Below, in pieces: positions 19,012 to 27,350 of a DNA stretch of 64,000 bases. Position 1 is the stretch's first letter, and each line of letters begins with the position of its first letter. The translations under genes and the position numbers were made by a program. Below the pieces are notes generated by a model. The model did no database searches. It was given only the letters and a program-made list of their open reading frames with translations, and was not told the DNA's origin. Source of the stretch: Prochlorococcus marinus str. MIT 9211. GTDB taxonomy: Bacteria; Cyanobacteriota; Cyanobacteriia; PCC-6307; Cyanobiaceae. The stretch is taken from the NCBI RefSeq assembly GCF_000018585.1, contig NC_009976.1, positions 124,001 through 188,000 of the forward strand, written 5' to 3'.

Positions 19012-19533
19012 GTGCCAAGCAGTAATAACAAAGACAATTTTCTTGACAAGGCCTTTACTGTAATTGCTGAAGGCATTGTAAAAATGATGCCTATCGCGGC
19101 TAAGGAGAAACAGGCATATATCTATTACCGTGAAGGTTTTGCGGCACAGAATAATGGCGATTATTCAGAAGCTTTGGAGAATTATGAAGAAAGTTTGAAA
19201 CTGGAAGAGAATCCTGTGGATAGAGGAGAGACGCTCAAAAATATGGCGATTATCTATATGAGTAATGGTGATGAAGATCGTGCATTAGAAACTTATGTCA
19301 AGGCATTAGATCAAAACCCTAAACAGCCTTCATGCCTAAAAAATATGGGGTTAATTTATGAAAAGCGCGGAAGATCAGCACAACAAAGAGGTCTACAAGA
19401 TGAGAGTGATATCTGGTTTGATAAAGCCGCGGATGTGTGGACTAAAGCTGTAAGGCTTTACCCTGGTGGATATTTAGATATTGAGAATTGGTTAAAAACA
19501 ACGGGGCGCAGCAAGATTGATGTGTACTTGTAA
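19012..19533 (+). CDS. ycf3: Photosystem I assembly protein Ycf3
   Basis: Thylakoid-associated TPR protein needed to assemble photosystem I. The 173 residues start with [20 protein letters not shown], then three TPR-like units (about 40-150: [52 protein letters not shown]), ending WLKTTGR, all typical of Ycf3. I choose GTG 19012 because it gives the family length and N-terminus; the frame is open back to 18943 but those residues do not resemble Ycf3. Divergent from the Cu-ATPase gene. Confidence 0.9.
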   Translation: MPSSNNKDNFLDKAFTVIAEGIVKMMPIAAKEKQAYIYYREGFAAQNNGDYSEALENYEESLKLEENPVDRGETLKNMAIIYMSNGDEDRALETYVKALDQNPKQPSCLKNMGLIYEKRGRSAQQRGLQDESDIWFDKAADVWTKAVRLYPGGYLDIENWLKTTGRSKIDVYL

Positions 19534-19553
19534 TTAAGACTTATTTGCTTATT

Positions 19554-20939
19554 TTATTGACTTTTAAGATCAAGAATAATTTGTATGGCTTCGCTAATAG
19601 TTGAAGCTTCAAATATTTCAAGTGTTAGTTCATTGTTTTCTTTATCAATGCCAGTAGAGCTAGGGACAACTGCTTGTTTAAAACCTAATTTTTCTGCCTC
19701 TTTTAGCCTCAATGGTATTTGGCCAACAGTCCGAAGCTGTCCTCCGAGTCCAATTTCGCCTAGAAGAACTGTGTTTTTAGGAATTTTTAGGTTTTTGAAA
19801 CTTGAGACAATTGCGGCTGCAATTCCGAGATCTGCTGCTGGTTCGTCTACTTCTAACCCCCCTGCTACTGCTAAATAGCAATCAAAACGGGATAGAGCCA
19901 AATTTATGTGCTTTTCTAAAACAGCCAGTATTTGATGAAGACGATTGCTGCCTATACCAGTCACTGTTCGCCTAGGAGATGCGTAAGTGGTTTGGTTAAT
20001 GAGTGCTTGTATATCTATTGCCAAGGGCCTTGTTCCTTCACACGCAACAATTGTTGCAACTCCAGAGGTTTCTTCCGAACTGAGAAATAGTTCACTGGGA
20101 TTTGTCACTTCTACAAGACCCGTGCTTTGCATTTCAAACACACCAAGTTCATTGGTGGCTCCGAATCTATTTTTTACTGCTCTTAGAAGTCTGTGACTTG
20201 CGAAACGATCACCTTCAAATGTCATTACTGCATCAACAAGGTGTTCAAGAACCTTTGGTCCAGCAAGCATCCCTTCTTTTGTCACATGACCAACAATTAA
20301 TAGTGCGATGTTTTTCTTTTTAGAAACTTGTTGCAAGGCTGCTGCACATTCTCTTACTTGGGTAATTGATCCTGGAGTGCTTGAAATAGTTGCATCATGT
20401 AAAGCTTGAATGCTGTCTATAATTGCCACCTCAGGGTTTAGCTTTTCTAATTCATCAAGAATTAGTTCTAAATCCGTTTCAGCAAGAATATGAAGATTGG
20501 ATTCAACTTTATTTAAACGATGCCAGCGCAGTTGAACTTGACTTGCTGATTCTTCAGCTGTTATGTAGAGCACACTGTTATTTAGAGCAATTTCTGTTGC
20601 TGTTTGTAAAAGCAATGTGCTTTTCCCAATTCCTGGATCTCCTCCGATTAGTACAAGAGATCCAGGAACTAATCCTCCCCCGAGAACTCGGTCAAATTCG
20701 ATATAGCCGCTTTTTATTCTGTCGATAGGGGTATCTTTGATTGATGAAATTGTTTCAGATCGGCTGCCAGAAGAGATTTTTGAGAGAGTTGACCTCCCTT
20801 TTCTAGCTTTTAATCCCGACGGCGATATGGCTTCTTCAATAATTGAATTCCATTCCCCACAGCTTGGGCATCTTCCAAAAAATTGACTTGTTTCTGCCCC
20901 ACATGACTGGCAGATATAAATAGTGCTTGTTCGTTTCAC
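19554..20939 (-). CDS. radA: DNA repair protein RadA/Sms
   Basis: RecA-like branch-migration ATPase of 461 residues that processes recombination intermediates. Order: N-terminal C4 zinc finger (CQSCGAETSQFFGRCPSCGEW region, residues about 10-30), P-loop GGDPGIGKSTL, the RadA-specific KNRFGATNELGVF motif, and a C-terminal Lon-like domain (GGLEVDEPAADLGIAAAI). It starts at GTG 20939 and is divergent from rpaB. Convergent with ycf3. Confidence 0.94.
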   Translation of the reverse strand: MKRTSTIYICQSCGAETSQFFGRCPSCGEWNSIIEEAISPSGLKARKGRSTLSKISSGSRSETISSIKDTPIDRIKSGYIEFDRVLGGGLVPGSLVLIGGDPGIGKSTLLLQTATEIALNNSVLYITAEESASQVQLRWHRLNKVESNLHILAETDLELILDELEKLNPEVAIIDSIQALHDATISSTPGSITQVRECAAALQQVSKKKNIALLIVGHVTKEGMLAGPKVLEHLVDAVMTFEGDRFASHRLLRAVKNRFGATNELGVFEMQSTGLVEVTNPSELFLSSEETSGVATIVACEGTRPLAIDIQALINQTTYASPRRTVTGIGSNRLHQILAVLEKHINLALSRFDCYLAVAGGLEVDEPAADLGIAAAIVSSFKNLKIPKNTVLLGEIGLGGQLRTVGQIPLRLKEAEKLGFKQAVVPSSTGIDKENNELTLEIFEASTISEAIQIILDLKSQ

Positions 20940-21050
20940 GAAGTTGTGTAAATAAAGTTGCGTGTAGTCGAATAAAGTGTATTTTTAGACTCTTTTTTGA
21001 AGTTTGTCTAAGATCGACACTCCTATAGCCGTATTAAGCAAACGACACAA

Positions 21051-21797
21051 ATGACGGCAACCAGTCAATCTAAAGAAATCATTCTCGTGGCTGATGATGA
21101 AGCGAGCATCCGGCGAATTCTGGAGACTCGGTTATCGATGATCGGCTATCAAGTTGTTACAGCCTCTAATGGGAATGAAGCTCTTGAGAAATTCCGTAAT
21201 CTTGAGCCAGATTTAGTTGTGCTTGATGTAATGATGCCAAAACTGGATGGTTATGGCGTTATTCAAGAGTTGCGCAAGGAATCTGATGTTCCAATCGTAA
21301 TGCTAACGGCACTAGGAGATGTTGCTGACAGAATTACTGGTTTAGAGCTTGGGGCAGATGATTATGTAATTAAGCCTTTTAGTCCTAAAGAATTAGAGGC
21401 CAGGATTAGATGCGTCTTAAGGCGAATTGAAAAGGAGCATATAGCAGGTTTACCAAATTCAGGAGTAATTCAGGTAGCTTCATTCCGCATTGATACTAAT
21501 AAAAGAAAGGTCTTTAGAGGAGATGAGCGAATTCGGCTTACTGGTATGGAATTTAGTTTGCTGGAACTGTTAGTTAGTCGTTCAGGAGAACCATTTAGTC
21601 GAGGTGAAATTCTGAAAGAGGTATGGGGTTATACACCTGAAAGACATGTGGATACTAGAGTTGTTGATGTGCATATTTCTAGACTGAGGTCAAAATTAGA
21701 AGATGATCCTGCTAATCCTGAGTTAATTCTGACTGCTAGGGGTACAGGTTATTTGTTCCAAAGGATTGTTGATTCAATGGCCGCTGAAAAATCTTAG
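21051..21797 (+). CDS. rpaB: OmpR-type response regulator RpaB (Ycf27)
   Basis: Response regulator of 248 residues: acidic pair in VADDEAS, phospho-acceptor Asp59 in VVLDVMMPKLDG, Lys in IKPFSP, and an OmpR winged helix with VWGYTPERHVDTRVVDVHIS. It matches RpaB/Ycf27, the normally essential regulator that represses high-light genes at HLR1 sites and responds to redox and light stress through NblS/Hik33 in other cyanobacteria. It heads a plus-strand lipid operon: plsX starts eight bases after the stop by my start choice. Confidence 0.93.
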   Translation: MTATSQSKEIILVADDEASIRRILETRLSMIGYQVVTASNGNEALEKFRNLEPDLVVLDVMMPKLDGYGVIQELRKESDVPIVMLTALGDVADRITGLELGADDYVIKPFSPKELEARIRCVLRRIEKEHIAGLPNSGVIQVASFRIDTNKRKVFRGDERIRLTGMEFSLLELLVSRSGEPFSRGEILKEVWGYTPERHVDTRVVDVHISRLRSKLEDDPANPELILTARGTGYLFQRIVDSMAAEKS

Positions 21798-21804
21798 AAA
21801 ATCT

Positions 21805-23127
21805 GTGGAAAATGATTCTCCGAACAAAGTTAATCGCCCCAGGGCTATTAGGCGATTAGTCATTTGGTACCGCAGGAATTCTGCGGTCACTAGTCTTGTT
21901 GATACAGCTGCAAGCTCTGCTTCAGCAGCAGGCAATGTTGCAGGTTCAGTGGTATCAAGTGCAGGGTCAGTGGTATCAAGTGCAGGGTCTATGGCAAGGA
22001 GCACTCTTCAGCCACTTGTTTTTGATCCTTTGAGAAGGCTTCAGGGGGTTGCCGATAATGGTTTGGGAACGACTGCTATTAATGATTTTGAGAGGATATG
22101 GGTCGCAGTTGATGGTATGGGAGGAGACCATGCACCTGGTCCTATTTTGGATGGCTGTCTTCAAGCAATAGAGAGGCTTCCTTTAAGGATAAAGTTTGTT
22201 GGTGAGGTTGAAAAGATCAAACTTGCTGCAAAGGCAATGGATCTTGAGGACTTATTAAATAAGTCCATAAAGAAAGATTTGATTGAGCTGGTTCCTAGTG
22301 GTCCATCGGTTGAAATGAATGAGGAAGCTACTGTTGTTAGAAGAAAAAAGGATGCCAGTATCAATATTGCAATGGATTTGGTCAAAAAAGGTAAGGCATC
22401 TGCGGTTTATTCTGCTGGCAATTCAGGAGCATTAATGGCTTCTGCAATTTTTCGTTTGGGTAGACTAGAAGGCATTGATAGACCTGCAATAGGAGCATTA
22501 TTTCCAACCAAAGATCCAGGGCAACCAGTCTTAGTTCTAGATGTAGGTGCAAATATGGATTGCAAGCCTAATTATTTGCATCAATTTGCATTATTGGGAA
22601 ATATTTATTCACGTGATGTTCTTCAAGTAAACAAGCCCAGGATAGGTTTGCTGAACATTGGAGAGGAAGAATGCAAGGGCAATGAGCTTTCTTTGAATAC
22701 ATATGAATTGTTAATTAATGAAGACCGATTTAATTTTGTGGGCAATTGTGAAGGAAGAGATGTTTTGTCAGGTCAGTTTGATGTTGTGGTTTGTGATGGC
22801 TTCACAGGCAATGTTTTGCTGAAGTTTCTTGAATCAGTAGGTAGTGTTCTTTTAGATGTTTTAAGAGCAGAGTTACCTCGAGGGAGAAGAGGAAAGGTGG
22901 GATCTGCATTTCTCAGAAGTAATCTGAAACGAATTAAAAAACGCTTAGATCATGCTGAGCATGGAGGAGCTTTGCTCCTAGGTGTAAATGGAATTTGTGT
23001 GATTGGTCATGGAAGTAGTAAGGCCTTGTCTGTAGTAAGTGCTTTGAGAATTGCCCATTCTGCAGCTAGCCATGGGGTTATGGAGGATTTAGCCAATCTT
23101 CATAGACCAAAAGCATTAAGCATTTAA
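21805..23127 (+). CDS. plsX: Phosphate acyltransferase PlsX with long N-terminal extension
   Basis: Converts acyl-ACP to acyl-phosphate, the first step of phosphatidic acid synthesis by the PlsX/PlsY route. The catalytic core starts near residue 98 with IWVAVDGMGGDHAP and runs to the end with VYSAGNSGALMASA and VVCDGFTGNVLLK. The first 97 residues are an extension absent from the E. coli enzyme; it is basic at first (RPRAIRRLVIWYRR), then Ala/Ser/Gly/Val-rich with a 7-residue tandem repeat. GTG 21805 is the first start after the rpaB stop; TTG 21766 and ATG 21991 are alternatives. Confidence 0.88.
   Translation: MENDSPNKVNRPRAIRRLVIWYRRNSAVTSLVDTAASSASAAGNVAGSVVSSAGSVVSSAGSMARSTLQPLVFDPLRRLQGVADNGLGTTAINDFERIWVAVDGMGGDHAPGPILDGCLQAIERLPLRIKFVGEVEKIKLAAKAMDLEDLLNKSIKKDLIELVPSGPSVEMNEEATVVRRKKDASINIAMDLVKKGKASAVYSAGNSGALMASAIFRLGRLEGIDRPAIGALFPTKDPGQPVLVLDVGANMDCKPNYLHQFALLGNIYSRDVLQVNKPRIGLLNIGEEECKGNELSLNTYELLINEDRFNFVGNCEGRDVLSGQFDVVVCDGFTGNVLLKFLESVGSVLLDVLRAELPRGRRGKVGSAFLRSNLKRIKKRLDHAEHGGALLLGVNGICVIGHGSSKALSVVSALRIAHSAASHGVMEDLANLHRPKALSI
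21940..21981 (+). repeat. 21-base tandem repeat inside plsX
   Basis: Two copies, 21940-21960 and 21961-21981, differ at one base, and the start of a third copy follows (GCAGGGTCT). Each keeps the frame and encodes AGSVVSS, so the protein reads AGSVVSSAGSVVSSAGS. A place where copy number could vary between strains. Confidence 0.8.
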
Positions 23128-23182
23128 ATGACTCATTGCTTAGTTGTGTGATTGACTAATTTCAACTGAAACTTTTATCCAT

Positions 23183-24202
23183 TTGACTGGCAAGCAAAAA
23201 AGTACTTATGGAATCTCTCTTGTAGGCAGTGGGAGTGCAACACCTCTGCAGTTGGTGACGAATGACGAGATGTCATTACGGGTCGAGACAAATGATGAGT
23301 GGATTAGTACTAGGACTGGTATTCGTGAAAGACGTGTGATTGGGCCTAACGAATCTTTTTCGCAACTTTGTATAAAGGCAGGTTCCTCTGCTTTGCAAAT
23401 GGCTCAATGGAAGGCAGATACTCTTGACTTGATTATTCTTGCAACATCTACTCCAGACGATCTCTTTGGCTCTGCTCCAAAAATCCAGGCCAAACTAGGT
23501 GCTACAAAGGCAGTTGCATTTGATCTCACTGCTGCTTGTAGTGGATTTCTTTTTGCCTTAGTTACTGCAGCTCAGTTTATACGCAGTGGCTCGATGAAGA
23601 GAGTCCTAGTAATAGGTGCAGATCAATTATCTAGCTGGGTGGATTGGAACGATAGAAAAAGTTGTGTGCTTTTTGGGGATGGTGCTGGTGCAATTGCTAT
23701 AGAGTCTTCGGAAGCTGAAGATGACTTAATTGGGTTCAAGCTGAGATCTGATGGTACTAGGGGTGATTGTTTAAATTTGATCGAAAAAAGAAATTTTCAA
23801 CCTTTAATTGGCAGCACTATGCATCAACAAGGAGGGTTCTTGAATATCCAGATGAATGGTCAAGAAGTTTATAAATTTGCGGTTAGAGAGGTTCCTTGTA
23901 TCCTTCAAGAGTTATTAAAAACTCATCAAATAGGTTCAGATTCCTTGGATTGGCTATTACTGCACCAAGCTAATAAAAGAATCTTAGATGCTGTAGCAGA
24001 CAGGCTGAAGGTTCCTCGTTCCAAAGTTTTAAGTAATCTTGCAAGTTATGGCAATACTTCTGCTGCGACTATTCCACTTATGCTTGATGAAGCGGTAAGA
24101 GATGGCAAGGTTTTGCCTGGAAATTTAATAGCTAGTAGCGGATTTGGCGCTGGTTTAAGTTGGGGAGCGGCTTTATTTCGTTGGCATGGGCCTTGCTCAT
24201 AA
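23183..24202 (+). CDS. fabH: 3-oxoacyl-ACP synthase III
   Basis: Starts fatty acid synthesis by condensing acetyl-CoA with malonyl-ACP. In 339 residues the catalytic triad is clear: Cys119 in TAACSG, His261 in LLHQANKRI and Asn291 in SYGNTSAA. A TTG at 23183 is the best start, since the next Met lies inside the conserved domain. It sits 55 bases after plsX and 27 before fabD. Confidence 0.94.
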   Translation: MTGKQKSTYGISLVGSGSATPLQLVTNDEMSLRVETNDEWISTRTGIRERRVIGPNESFSQLCIKAGSSALQMAQWKADTLDLIILATSTPDDLFGSAPKIQAKLGATKAVAFDLTAACSGFLFALVTAAQFIRSGSMKRVLVIGADQLSSWVDWNDRKSCVLFGDGAGAIAIESSEAEDDLIGFKLRSDGTRGDCLNLIEKRNFQPLIGSTMHQQGGFLNIQMNGQEVYKFAVREVPCILQELLKTHQIGSDSLDWLLLHQANKRILDAVADRLKVPRSKVLSNLASYGNTSAATIPLMLDEAVRDGKVLPGNLIASSGFGAGLSWGAALFRWHGPCS

Positions 24203-24229
24203 AATTTCTTTTCTTTCTTCAGAGGTTGT

Positions 24230-25132
24230 ATGACTGAAGCTTGGGTTTTTCCGGGCCAAGGGTCCCAAAAAATTGGTATGGCTGAAACTCTACTTTCTCT
24301 TGATGGAGCATCAGAAAGATTTGAATTGGCTTCCAATTTGTTAGGTAGAGATTTGTTGGATATTTGTCATGGCAATAGTGATCAGTCAACACCTCTTTTT
24401 GATTTAAATGACACTCGCAATACTCAACCAGCAATGTTTGTTGTGGAGTCATTATTGATTGACGAATTAAAAAGGCAAGGATCTGAAGCAAAATTAGTTG
24501 CGGGTCATAGTCTTGGCGAGCTAGTTGCCCTTTATGCAGCTGAAGTTTTTGACTTTTCTACTGGTTTAACTTTATTGAGAAGTCGTTCAGAATTAATGGC
24601 TGCAGCTGGAGGTGGAGCAATGACTGCAGTCTTAGGTTTTGATGTGAAGCAGCTTCTCTCGCTAGTACAAAATACTGAAGGGGTTGTAGTGGCAAATGAC
24701 AACAGTTCTGATCAAATCGTCTTATCAGGTACCCCAGAAGCAGTTGAAATGGTTGTAGCGCAATTAACCTGCAAGAGATCTGTCCCTCTCAATGTTTCAG
24801 GCGCATTTCACTCACCATTGATGAAAGATCCCGCAGAGGCTTTTGCTAAAGAGATTGATAAGTTGATTTTTAATAACGCAATTATTCCTGTTGTCAGCAA
24901 TGCTGACCCCACGCCAGAAACAAATGGCGCTTTATTGCAAAAGAAATTAAAGAAACAAATGATCACTGGAGTTAGATGGCGGGAGACCATGGCTCTGATG
25001 ATGACTCAAGGCATTAATTCAATAATTGAAGTTGGACCCGGTAAAGTATTGAGTGGTCTTGCTAAAAGATCGATGCCAGGAGTTGTAATCAAACAAATTT
25101 CTTCTGCTAGGGACCTAGGTATTGGAACTTGA
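24230..25132 (+). CDS. fabD: Malonyl-CoA:ACP transacylase
   Basis: Loads malonate onto acyl carrier protein. The 300-residue protein has GQGSQ at 9-13, the nucleophile Ser94 in GHSLGEL, and the catalytic His in SGAFHSPLM near residue 200. The stop TGA overlaps the TTG start of plsC (TTGA), so the two are translationally coupled. Confidence 0.95.
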   Translation: MTEAWVFPGQGSQKIGMAETLLSLDGASERFELASNLLGRDLLDICHGNSDQSTPLFDLNDTRNTQPAMFVVESLLIDELKRQGSEAKLVAGHSLGELVALYAAEVFDFSTGLTLLRSRSELMAAAGGGAMTAVLGFDVKQLLSLVQNTEGVVVANDNSSDQIVLSGTPEAVEMVVAQLTCKRSVPLNVSGAFHSPLMKDPAEAFAKEIDKLIFNNAIIPVVSNADPTPETNGALLQKKLKKQMITGVRWRETMALMMTQGINSIIEVGPGKVLSGLAKRSMPGVVIKQISSARDLGIGT

Positions 25133-25806
25133 TTAAAGAATTAAACAATAATTCTAGGGCTCATCTACTGCCTCCAAGGCAAAGTTTGGTTTATGCATTT
25201 ATTAGTTATTGCATAGTATTTCCTATCTTTCGAATATTTTTTCGAGGACGTATTTCAGGAATTCAAAATGTGCCATTACAAGGTTCTTTAGTTATTGTTG
25301 CCAATCACGCTTCACATTTGGATCCCCCTTTATTGGGCCATGCTTTGGGGCGTCCAATTGCTTTTATGGCTAAGCAAGAGCTTTTTCGTATTCCCATTCT
25401 TGGTTGGATTATTCGTGCTTGTGGAGCTTATCCAGTTAGTAGAGGAGCTAGTGATCGCGAAGCGATTCGTGTAGCTTCAGAACGACTTCATCAAGGTTGG
25501 GCAACAGGGGTTTTTTTGGACGGGACCAGACAAGAGAATGGGCGAGTGAATAACCCTATGGCTGGAGCTGCTTTGCTGGCTGCTAGAACTAATTCCCAAA
25601 TACTTCCTGTTGCAATAATCAATAGCCATCGAGCACTAGGCAAAGGTATGGCATTGGCAAGATTTGTTCCAATTCATTTGAGAATAGGGAATGTGATATC
25701 ACCACCAGTAACTCGTAAAAAAATTGACTTATTAGAAACAACAAAGCAGGTCCAAATTTCGATTAATACTATGATTGAACAGGGTTTAATAGTGCCAAAG
25801 AGTTGA
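25129..25806 (+). CDS. plsC: 1-acyl-glycerol-3-phosphate acyltransferase
   Basis: Makes phosphatidic acid from lysophosphatidic acid at the membrane. In 225 residues: a hydrophobic stretch near 20-38, the HX4D motif NHASHLD with His60 and Asp65, and FLDGTRQENGR in place of the usual PEGTR motif (Glu to Asp). Start TTG 25129 overlaps fabD. Last gene of the rpaB-plsX-fabH-fabD-plsC run, so precursor supply and the second acyl transfer of phospholipid synthesis are grouped. Confidence 0.9.
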   Translation: MIKELNNNSRAHLLPPRQSLVYAFISYCIVFPIFRIFFRGRISGIQNVPLQGSLVIVANHASHLDPPLLGHALGRPIAFMAKQELFRIPILGWIIRACGAYPVSRGASDREAIRVASERLHQGWATGVFLDGTRQENGRVNNPMAGAALLAARTNSQILPVAIINSHRALGKGMALARFVPIHLRIGNVISPPVTRKKIDLLETTKQVQISINTMIEQGLIVPKS

Positions 25807-25816
25807 CTGTGTTCTT

Positions 25817-26401
25817 TTAATCAATCAAAATTAATTTGATTTCGTGGGGAAAGATATCTTTAAGATCTTTCCCAGTTGTTACCCAAGCAATTGCTCTAAT
25901 TAAATCTATATAGTACTTTTTATTGCTTTCTTCTTTGCAATATGTTGAGCATGGAACAGAGACTTTCGATAGGCGTATGCCTCTACTTCCAGCAATAATA
26001 CTTCCAATTAACATCGCTCTATCTATATGATATTCGCTTGTGATTAACAAAATATGGTTGATTCCATCTTCAGCAAGATCGTCAACTATTGAGGTGAAGT
26101 TACTAAGTGTATCCTTTGCTCGGTAGTCTCTTCTAACAAGAGCAGAATCTATCCCCTCTTCTTTAACCATCCATTGAGAGTATTCGGGATTACTTCCTCC
26201 AGTAATTAATATAGGAAGCTTAAGTCTATTGGCAATCTTCAGACCTAAAAACTCTCTATCCAGATCTCCTCCTAAAACAAGTATTAATTGCGGTTTTCTT
26301 GTATTTGATGAAACTCTAATTAAAGGCTGAATAGTCCCAAATAAAATTATTAAGAAGATTCCACTAATTAATCCAAATAGATGAAATCTATGCAATCTCA
26401 C
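25817..26401 (-). CDS. YdcF-like (DUF218) membrane protein
   Basis: Protein of 194 residues with an N-terminal membrane anchor (about 8-25) and the DUF218 pattern: LILVLGGDLDREF, ITGGSNPEY, AKDTLSNF, and LLITSEYHIDRAM. The family (E. coli YdcF, SanA, ElyC) has been linked to envelope integrity or binding of nucleotide-like ligands, but its reaction is unsettled. Start is three bases after the tsaB stop, on the same strand. Confidence 0.8.
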   Translation of the reverse strand: MRLHRFHLFGLISGIFLIILFGTIQPLIRVSSNTRKPQLILVLGGDLDREFLGLKIANRLKLPILITGGSNPEYSQWMVKEEGIDSALVRRDYRAKDTLSNFTSIVDDLAEDGINHILLITSEYHIDRAMLIGSIIAGSRGIRLSKVSVPCSTYCKEESNKKYYIDLIRAIAWVTTGKDLKDIFPHEIKLILID

Positions 26402-26403
26402 TA

Positions 26404-27045
26404 TTAAGAATTTACTGGTGAAATAGGATAGTTTGGTAAAACATCAGCCCAATTACTTTTTATGTCTTTTTGATGGTTTAATAATGAGATTTCTATAAGC
26501 TTTACTATATCTTTTGAAAGATCTTCATGGACATATACTGCGGGCTCTACTTCAATTCCTAAAGGTAATAAGAACGGCTCTTTTAACTCAATAGGTAAAA
26601 AATCATCTTGATTTGTTGTAATTTGATATTTGCCACCTATTTTTCCACGCCTTTCGAGTTTTTTTATAATCCAGAAAGCATTTTTCCTTTGCAAATTGCT
26701 TAGGTTTTCTGCAAGTCTAGGAGCCATCAATGAAAAGCTACTTATTCCATCTAATGAACAATCAAGTTGTTGAGCGAGTGTTCTTGCTATTGCAACAGTT
26801 AGCCGAGTTCCTGTAAATCCCCCTGGCCCTTTCGCAACAGAAATTCTTGCTATTTGAGACCAATATTTACTGGGGATCAAGCTTTCAATATAAGTAAATA
26901 TATTGTTTGATAGCTTTCTACCACCTGGGAAAATTGCATGCTTAATCTTTCTATTAGGGTCCTTTAAATCTATTACTGCTACACCAAAATTTTCAGAACT
27001 ACTATGCAGAGCTAGTAAATATCTGGCTTTATTGATTAATGGCAT
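26404..27045 (-). CDS. tsaB: tRNA threonylcarbamoyladenosine protein TsaB
   Basis: ASKHA-fold partner of TsaD in making t6A37 of ANN-decoding tRNAs, including the tRNA-Asn in this window. The 213-residue protein has LALHSSSENFGVAV at the start and the conserved AKGPGGFTGTRLTVAIA region at about 70-86. It lies between ycf34 and the ydcF-like gene with gaps of seven and two bases: one minus-strand operon. Confidence 0.88.
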   Translation of the reverse strand: MPLINKARYLLALHSSSENFGVAVIDLKDPNRKIKHAIFPGGRKLSNNIFTYIESLIPSKYWSQIARISVAKGPGGFTGTRLTVAIARTLAQQLDCSLDGISSFSLMAPRLAENLSNLQRKNAFWIIKKLERRGKIGGKYQITTNQDDFLPIELKEPFLLPLGIEVEPAVYVHEDLSKDIVKLIEISLLNHQKDIKSNWADVLPNYPISPVNS

Positions 27046-27052
27046 TCTTCAT

Positions 27053-27304
27053 TTAAGTGGGAATTTCTTTCCCTGGACATAACCGGAGCCATTTACCTTC
27101 ATCTTCACGAAAACTCTCGCAACTTCTTACATCCCACTCAATTGAACTACTTTGATTTGGAATGTCTTTAACAATGATATGAATAGCAGGATTGTTACCT
27201 TGGAAGTCTGGAGATTGTGTTAAGTGTTCTACACCATGCTGCCTCTCCACAGCGTGATATGTCTTGCATCTATCTATCCAATGACAGTTCACACAGATAC
27301 ACAT
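27053..27304 (-). CDS. ycf34: Ycf34 iron-sulfur protein
   Basis: Short protein (83 residues) with an N-terminal cysteine motif: Cys2, Cys4, Cys7 and Cys13 in MCICVNCHWIDRCKTYHAVE, and a C-terminal EWDVRSCESF and GKWLRLCPG. Ycf34 in Synechocystis binds an Fe-S cluster and affects photosynthetic electron transport, as I recall. First gene of the minus-strand operon; divergent from cca over 46 bases. Confidence 0.92.
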   Translation of the reverse strand: MCICVNCHWIDRCKTYHAVERQHGVEHLTQSPDFQGNNPAIHIIVKDIPNQSSSIEWDVRSCESFREDEGKWLRLCPGKEIPT

Positions 27305-27350
27305 GTTCTTAGATGGTTCTAGTCACACAAAATGAAAAGGTGATCAAGCA

